Shown here piece after piece: positions 58,383-64,000 of a DNA stretch of 64,000 bases. Location: positions 4,765,222-4,829,221 of the forward strand of contig JAMKCF010000002.1 in the NCBI GenBank assembly GCA_023634235.1. Direction: 5' to 3'. Under the pieces are notes generated by a model. The model was given only the letters and a program-made list of their open reading frames with translations. It did not search any database and was not told where the DNA came from. The DNA is from Pisaster brevispinus (Eukaryota; Echinodermata; Asteroidea; Forcipulatida; Asteriidae). A program made the translations under genes and the position numbers. Positions within the stretch are counted from its first letter, which is position 1; every line of letters starts with the position of its first letter.

Positions 58383-59165
58383 CTAGTTTATGTTGATGTG
58401 TTCGTTGAAATCTTTCGGTAAATAGCCTTCGGGAGGACTGAAGGTTTGTCAACCATTACCTGTCCATGTTCATGAGCTACAATATTAACATTGTCTACGA
58501 ATTAAGCTAATGTGAAGAGTGTTGAGTCGTCCAAATGAGCTACACGTAGCCAGTTCATTTATTCCATCTCAATAAGTTCGTTGGTCTCCGTCTTTCATGT
58601 TTTGAGGTTGTTCTATGACAATGTCTTTAAACAGAAGGTCATGTACACAAACAACACAGAGGCAAAATAAGTAACCGAAAGATGACAGCATCAAATGCCA
58701 GTAAGAGTTCAGCCAAGAAGTTGTGTACCACATCACATTGCGAATAAGGGTCCCTCCTAGGAAGCACGCGTACTTTAACAAGATGGGGGGGGGGGGCAAC
58801 TGACAAATACAATCTCTTTTTTTTACCGAAGTGCCCTGTGTTCGTTGTAAACCTTAAGTAAATAGCCTTCGGTGGATTACAAAATTGTCAAGCATTCCTT
58901 TTTCATGTTGATGAGCTACAGTATTGACTTTGTTTAGGATCGAAGATGTTGTGGAGAATGTTCAGTCATCCAAACGAACTATGCATAGCAAGTTTATTTA
59001 TAACATTTTAATAAGTTCGACGTCTCCGTCTTTTGTGTTTTCAGGTTGTTATATGTTCTTATTGTCAACTTTGACGGAGCGTTTATCTTCATTGGGGCTG
59101 TGCAGTCTCTGGGTAAATTTGCCCTGCTACTTTGTGGATGCTTTATTGCAGTGAGGTGAACAATT

Positions 59166-60815
59166 CTCACACAGCCCGGACTTCATAAATAACAAGAAGT
59201 TTGCTTGTGAAAATGCATTACTCTTAATGACATTCGTAGTATCAAGGTTACACTTACTGTTGCCAATTGCGCAACCATTGGTTAAACTTCATCCCTTGAC
59301 CTATAGTCGGTACTGTATACGTCATCACAGCTGCAGTAGCAAAGCCATGCAAACAGGTTATGTAATAGAGAGGAAGCGCTTGCAGTCGGCTTTATTTTGG
59401 GTACATAGACACTTTTTGGCCACTGGACAGTCTGGTGGAGTTGGTCGGAACTAGGAGCAATACAGTGCTATCGGGGGCGGTAGTTAATAATATTTAATTG
59501 CAACCTGGTCACTGCCGTGCCTTGCTAGTGTCCATCAAGGCAAATGACACTTTACTTCTGTTCAATCAGTCTTCGTGTTGATTAGTCTGTTAGGAAAAAA
59601 ACATAACTTTCATCAATAAACATCCCGTCACCTCCCCTGCACACTACCTTGGAGCAAAACATATCACATATTAATTGGTGCGACTTTTCTTTAATTTGTT
59701 GTTTGGTCACTATGGCAAGAGTAAGCAGTAGGGTTGCTTTGTGTATAGTAATGCTTGTGGAGAACCCAATTATCAGGTTGGCATGACATAACAAGCATTG
59801 AGCCCAACACACGTAATAACTTGCCCTACAGGGTTTTGAGTTGTCGTTTTCAGCTACTTTTCCGATTGGTTCTTTACAATCAAGTCCTGAAATTCATTAA
59901 AAGTCTTGGGTTGAATTTATTCAATGATGTCACCGTCTTAAAATTAAGTCTCAGTTTTTTTCTAAAATTAAACCTGTTGGCAAAATAAGCCATGCATCTT
60001 ATTCTGACATTAATGAAATGCAAGCATTATTGTATTTGTCTCAATTTGATTAGCATGCAACCCCCTGCGTAGGCCTAATGAGCTGCTTATATAATCTGCA
60101 AGAGGTTTAAGATCTCGCGGAAAATAATGTACCTGCCAGATTTCACTGCTGTTTTGTAGGACTATGAGTTGCGGACTGGAGAACTGCCGGAGAATCATAA
60201 TAACTAAGATCTGCTTTGAAATTGTAAGAAATCAGTTTGGCTGAATGGCTGCATTTACACGAAACTGTTTATGGTCCCAGACATTATTAAGGACCAACCA
60301 TCACATTTAAGATAATTAATTAATTTCATTTCAATTTGAAATAAAAGGTTGCTCTGGCAACCCACTGCAGTCGAAGTGTCTACTTCTCGTAAACGGTAAT
60401 CAAAGAATCAACAACAACAGCAAATTAGAATGTATAATTTGTTATTCGGTTACGCCAATACACTTCTGGTATAGTTTGTTTGAGTAATGGTTCTCTATGT
60501 GAGCTATTAGCCGTGATTTGTATTTACAAATTAAACTTAGTGTAGTAAACAAAGTGACAGGGAGGCTATGTGGGCTTATTGTTACTTAGTCTGTCATGGG
60601 AAGTTTGTATAGTCAATATACAGAAGTAAACAATAATAAATAAAAAAATCCTCCGAAAATGTTTTTTGTTTCCATTGTCTGAAGCAGGCATAAAACCATC
60701 AACTCAACAACACAAAGGAGCAATTTTCTATTCGTTTTTTTTTTTTTTTTTAGTTTTGTTTTAAATAGTTTATAATAACATATGTTTGTATTAGTTGATA
60801 CACGTATTTGAAGTT
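59166..60815. repeat. Non-coding part of the B/C duplication upstream of cassette C
   Basis: Copy of 45378-47030. No gene supported. Contains a T tract near 60738. Confidence 0.6.
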
Positions 60816-63800
60816 GATAACTCTTAGTATTTTATTTTGTGTATCCTTTTATTCCATACTTGTTTCAAAATAGTTTGTTCTTTACTCCGATTCTCCCATA
60901 GTTTATGAAAAGTCGGACTGCTGCTTAATTTGGGTTCAAGTTAATGTAAAGTGCGTTTGCTTAGATCGTTGGTTGAGGTATGATAACTGAATTAACACAA
61001 AAAAACATATCTAATCGTATTTCTGCCGCCGCAAAGCCTCCCGTCAGGAGCCCTGGACGGTCGAAGGAACCCCGCTCGGTCGCTGGCGCTGCACCTGCGA
61101 GAACTGCACCAAGACGAGAACCAAAGTGACCCTGGATCCTGCCGCTTCGAGAGTGCACGGGGACCCCGTTGTGCACCGCACCGGAGTTTGTTGAAATGTA
61201 TGTCCTCGGAGATTTTTCCCCCCTTTATAGAGAATTACGGGCTGAATTAGGTAAATTCAAAAGAGGGCGCTGTCAGAAGAAAGTGTACACAGTACATAAT
61301 ACACATTGTGTACCCCATGGGGGACATTACCTCCCGGAAAACAAATATATATCCTGCCTCCCGGTGCACTTCTCCTGGACGTGGCTCCTGGCTGTGTCGC
61401 CAGAAAAAGCCGGCCAGCTTGGTGCATCCAACAAGATGATGATGTTATCGTTACCAACCATTGAACTGAATACATTTCAATTTGAATAGTTTCTGCTTAA
61501 TTGAAAATTACGATTGTTCACAACAATGTAAACGGCAAGGTAACGTTTTCTGAAGAAAAAAAAATCTGAAATCGAAAATTTGTTGAAAATGTTATACATC
61601 CTCGTTCTTATGGTGGCGCAATCTAACAAACGCGTTTGTCCTTGTATTTATATTTAGGACACTCAATGAAACTGACAAGAAATTTTCGACAAATTACGTC
61701 GATGGACTCTTTGCATTCGCCGCGATCGCTGCTCAAACAATGGCAATGTGAACGTGTGTATCCGGCCCACACAACTCTCAGCCACAATGAGGGCGCTAAT
61801 TTTGGCATGTGACGTCATATGCAAGGGGGCCTATCGGTGGTGTGCATGTATATAAAGAGAGGAAACAGGTTGAAATGTATCTCTGTCGAGTAGACGTGTA
61901 TTGAAAACAGCTTTGTTTTGCAGAAAAATACAATTCTTGCGCTTTAACTTACAACCATTAGATAATGACGTCATTTGAGCGGAAATGGAAAGTAACTGGC
62001 TTGGTACTTCAGGAAGCAATCTGGCAGTGCAACGTAGTAAGGCGGATATACATGTAAACCCATGATGTGTATAAACTAAACTAGAGAGTTAAGAACAAAA
62101 GGCCTCCATTTGTACAGACAGCTTCGTTTAAACCAGTGTTACAGTATTAAAAGTCACTTCCTTCAATCAGTGACTTTAACGTGTGTGTACGATTGGCTGC
62201 TCATCGAATGTCAATCAAAACCCAAAGTAGATTGCTGTCCACTTTACTGGAAATGCAACAGTATTTAAACCGCTGTACCAGCAGCAATGCTCATAACAAC
62301 TGTTGCATCTTAACAGAAAAGAGGATCCGAGAGAACTCCAACTACAAGAACTCAGCACCAAGGTAAGTGGTTCTCGTTATACTGCTGGCCCTGGCTGTGG
62401 TCTCAACATGCAAGTAGCGCATTTTACGGTAACCTGATCTAAGGCGGTTGCAGATTTCGACCCCAAATGAGGTTTCAATCTATGCAACTAAAGTTCTCAT
62501 GCTGTAATGGAGCCTCGACTCTACACCTAGCTCTCTCATCTTAGTGTACTGTCGCGGTACTGTGATTGTACAGATCCATGCATGGATTTATATTTCCTAT
62601 CAAAACCACGCTATTGTAGCATTGATTCTTACGGGTGTTTTTCACCATACCTGCAGGTGAATTCGTGAAACTAGTTTTGAACGGGGCTAAGGTATTTGCT
62701 AATAACTTCATCGCTTAGATTTGGTGCAATGTTTTGTTCAATTAGTGTAACAGCTTATAACGACACATTTACATCGGACTGTGCTGGACAGTTTCTTCGA
62801 TGTTGAGTACTTTGCCAACATACATTTAAAAAAAAATCGGGTAAAACTATTGCAAACTTGAATACATAGTTAGTTATTTTGACCACATTATTATTTGTTG
62901 TTTTAGTTGTTGGGTCAACATTAAACGATTGTGGCATGCTATTATGTGGTTCATAGTGTTGCGACATGGAGCAACCGGGGCGAAGCCGATATACATTTTG
63001 TCCCAAAGGTGTACAGAGCACTGGGACCCATCACAGAGTTTGCAACAATAGTTGCGTTACAAAATGATAATTCAACTTTCATTAATAGGCGAACAGGTTC
63101 CTGTTTAATTATTTTTTTTCGTTTTTTTTTTCTTCATATTTTGGGAGTAATTTATAGCAATTTTTTTTGTTTGAAGTTGTTTTCGAAATGTAAAAATGAT
63201 GTTGTTTTTCTTCATAAAATATTGCTTGGGGAACTAAGTAGGCATCCGGTGTACTTGTAAAACAAACTTTTACAATATTTTGATTTATACTACTTTGTTA
63301 GCAAAACAAAACAAATTGCCACATGTTGTACTCTTAAATGTCATTAAATCATAAAAGCATAAATAAATACACACACCTTTTTATTTACAATGTTTACTTC
63401 ATTATTGGGAAAGCTCAAACAAAAACAAAGGTTTGTTAGTAGTTCGAGTGATTATAATTTACGTAAGGGGATACATTTGTGAATCCCGTGTTCTTCGAAA
63501 TCAGCCGAAAGGAGGAGGGGTAGAAATGTGTATCCCTTGCTGCTCAAACACGGTTAAAAAGAGTAGATGACTTAATTTTCTATCTCGTTTTACTCAAACC
63601 CAGCTGAAGAGAGCTGAAGGGGATATAGTTTTTATCATTTGTTCTTCAAACCCAGCCGAAAAGAGGACAGAATAAAAAACTGCGTCCGTTGCTGCTCAAA
63701 CAAAGTGAAACAAGAGAATGGGTACATTTTGTTCACCCCTTAATCCCTCCTCAAACAAGTCAAAATTAGTAAAAATTTCAAATCAAAACTGGAGTTTATC

Positions 63801-63831
63801 ATTTTTGTAATTGTTAGCTTAGAACATTAGA
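60815..63831 (+). repeat. C1q promoter-exon1-intron cassette, copy C (no coding exon in view)
   Basis: TATA box at 62262-62269, exon 1 donor at 62362/62363 (CACCAAG/GTAAGT), GC-rich block at about 60975-61225. Homology ends at GCTTAGAACATTAGA and is replaced by unrelated sequence to the window end, so the microsatellite and coding exon are missing. Confidence 0.75.
62262..62269 (+). promoter_or_regulatory. TATA box, orphan cassette C
   Basis: TATTTAAA with the same spacing to the exon 1 donor as in copies A and B. Confidence 0.4.
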
Positions 63832-64000
63832 TTTATAAGGCGTATGGTTACGATTGGTTATTATTACCCTACTTCTGCGTCTTAGTGGTGATTACTGGCC
63901 TCCTGTTGACGATATTGCGTTAGTCTGTTACTCTCCAGTCAAATAATTATGATTTTAATGATATTTATAATACTTAAGTTAAGACCTACGAGACTATATC
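63832..64000. other. Unassigned terminal sequence
   Basis: Follows the break in cassette C homology; too short to classify. Confidence 0.4.

Larger units (their letters stand above)
54395..58386 (+). mobile_element. Non-autonomous Ty3-like LTR retrotransposon with CTAG target duplication
   Basis: LTRs at 54399-54973 (575 bases) and 57793-58382 (590 bases) start TGTAAGGATG and end GCGTTACA, and are flanked by CTAG on both sides. Unit B has the uninterrupted target at about 41277 (ACCCTAGTTTATG). A primer-binding site follows the 5' LTR. A polypurine-like GAAAATGGGGA lies at 57756-57766. The internal region of about 2.8 kb has an arginine-serine-rich ORF and an integrase N-terminal remnant, with no protease, RT or RNase H seen. 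It is therefore a deletion derivative. Confidence 0.88.
52478..63831. repeat. Segmental duplication unit C
   Basis: Partner of unit B. It contains the LTR element (54399-58382) and an uninterrupted AATT where unit B has the DIRS insertion (near 59162). It lacks about 330 bases of the spacer present in B at 40890-41220. Homology to cassettes A and B stops at about 63831. Confidence 0.8.

Overview
The window is eukaryotic, AT-rich and metazoan, most likely from a deuterostome invertebrate (echinoderm or lancelet). This is inferred from secreted collagen/C1q proteins, tyrosine-motif Ig receptors, a THAP domain, and DIRS, Penelope-like and Ty3-like retroelements. The species cannot be fixed from sequence alone. 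Only two protein genes look largely readable: an intronless two-Ig-domain receptor (26066-27385) and a collagen-C1q secreted protein (9215-10021). Most of the rest is decayed paralogues, segmental duplications and mobile elements.

Region 1 (1-33.6 kb) is a receptor cluster. Gene 1 (179-2221) has seven in-frame stops in its Ig ectodomain but an intact 1.3-kb membrane/tail frame ending in an ITIM and an ITSM. Gene 2 (21317-22496) has a related ectodomain with two small deletions that shift the frame and one stop, joined to a different transmembrane/tail exon. Gene 3 (26066-27385) has an open ectodomain and membrane span, but a +1 shift and a deletion of about 126 bp removed the ITIM/ITSM end. 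The genes are embedded in repeated non-coding modules: an inverted-repeat element with a tRNA-like core, a 'D block' of up to 2 kb (four copies), a 3' module 'R' (two copies), and large G-rich 28-bp minisatellite arrays. At two places the minisatellite is fused directly to the transmembrane exon of the gene 2 type, with the same junction.

Region 2 is the C1q cassette: TATA box, non-coding exon 1, and an intron of about 2.26 kb containing an AAC microsatellite, followed by a single coding exon. The promoter, exon 1 and intron part of this cassette occurs twice more (about 47.0-50.8 kb and 60.8-63.8 kb) without any C1q coding exon in view.

Region 3 (33.6-64 kb) has a decayed THAP domain at 37.3-37.9 kb on the minus strand. 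It is followed by a tandem segmental duplication of about 11.4 kb: unit B 38998-50540 and unit C 52478-63831. Each unit begins inside a Penelope-like RT pseudogene and ends in the orphan C1q promoter cassette. Unit B alone carries a DIRS element with classical inverted termini and internal complementary region (42121-45377). Unit C alone carries a Ty3-like LTR element (54399-58382) with TSD CTAG and an arginine-serine-rich ORF. Each unit therefore supplies the empty site for the other's insertion.

The C1q protein and the ITIM/ITSM receptors suggest an immune-related neighbourhood, but no functional link between them is shown by sequence. The most distinctive overall feature is a receptor family whose ectodomains and tails decay and recombine separately beside a G-rich, hyper-duplicating minisatellite.
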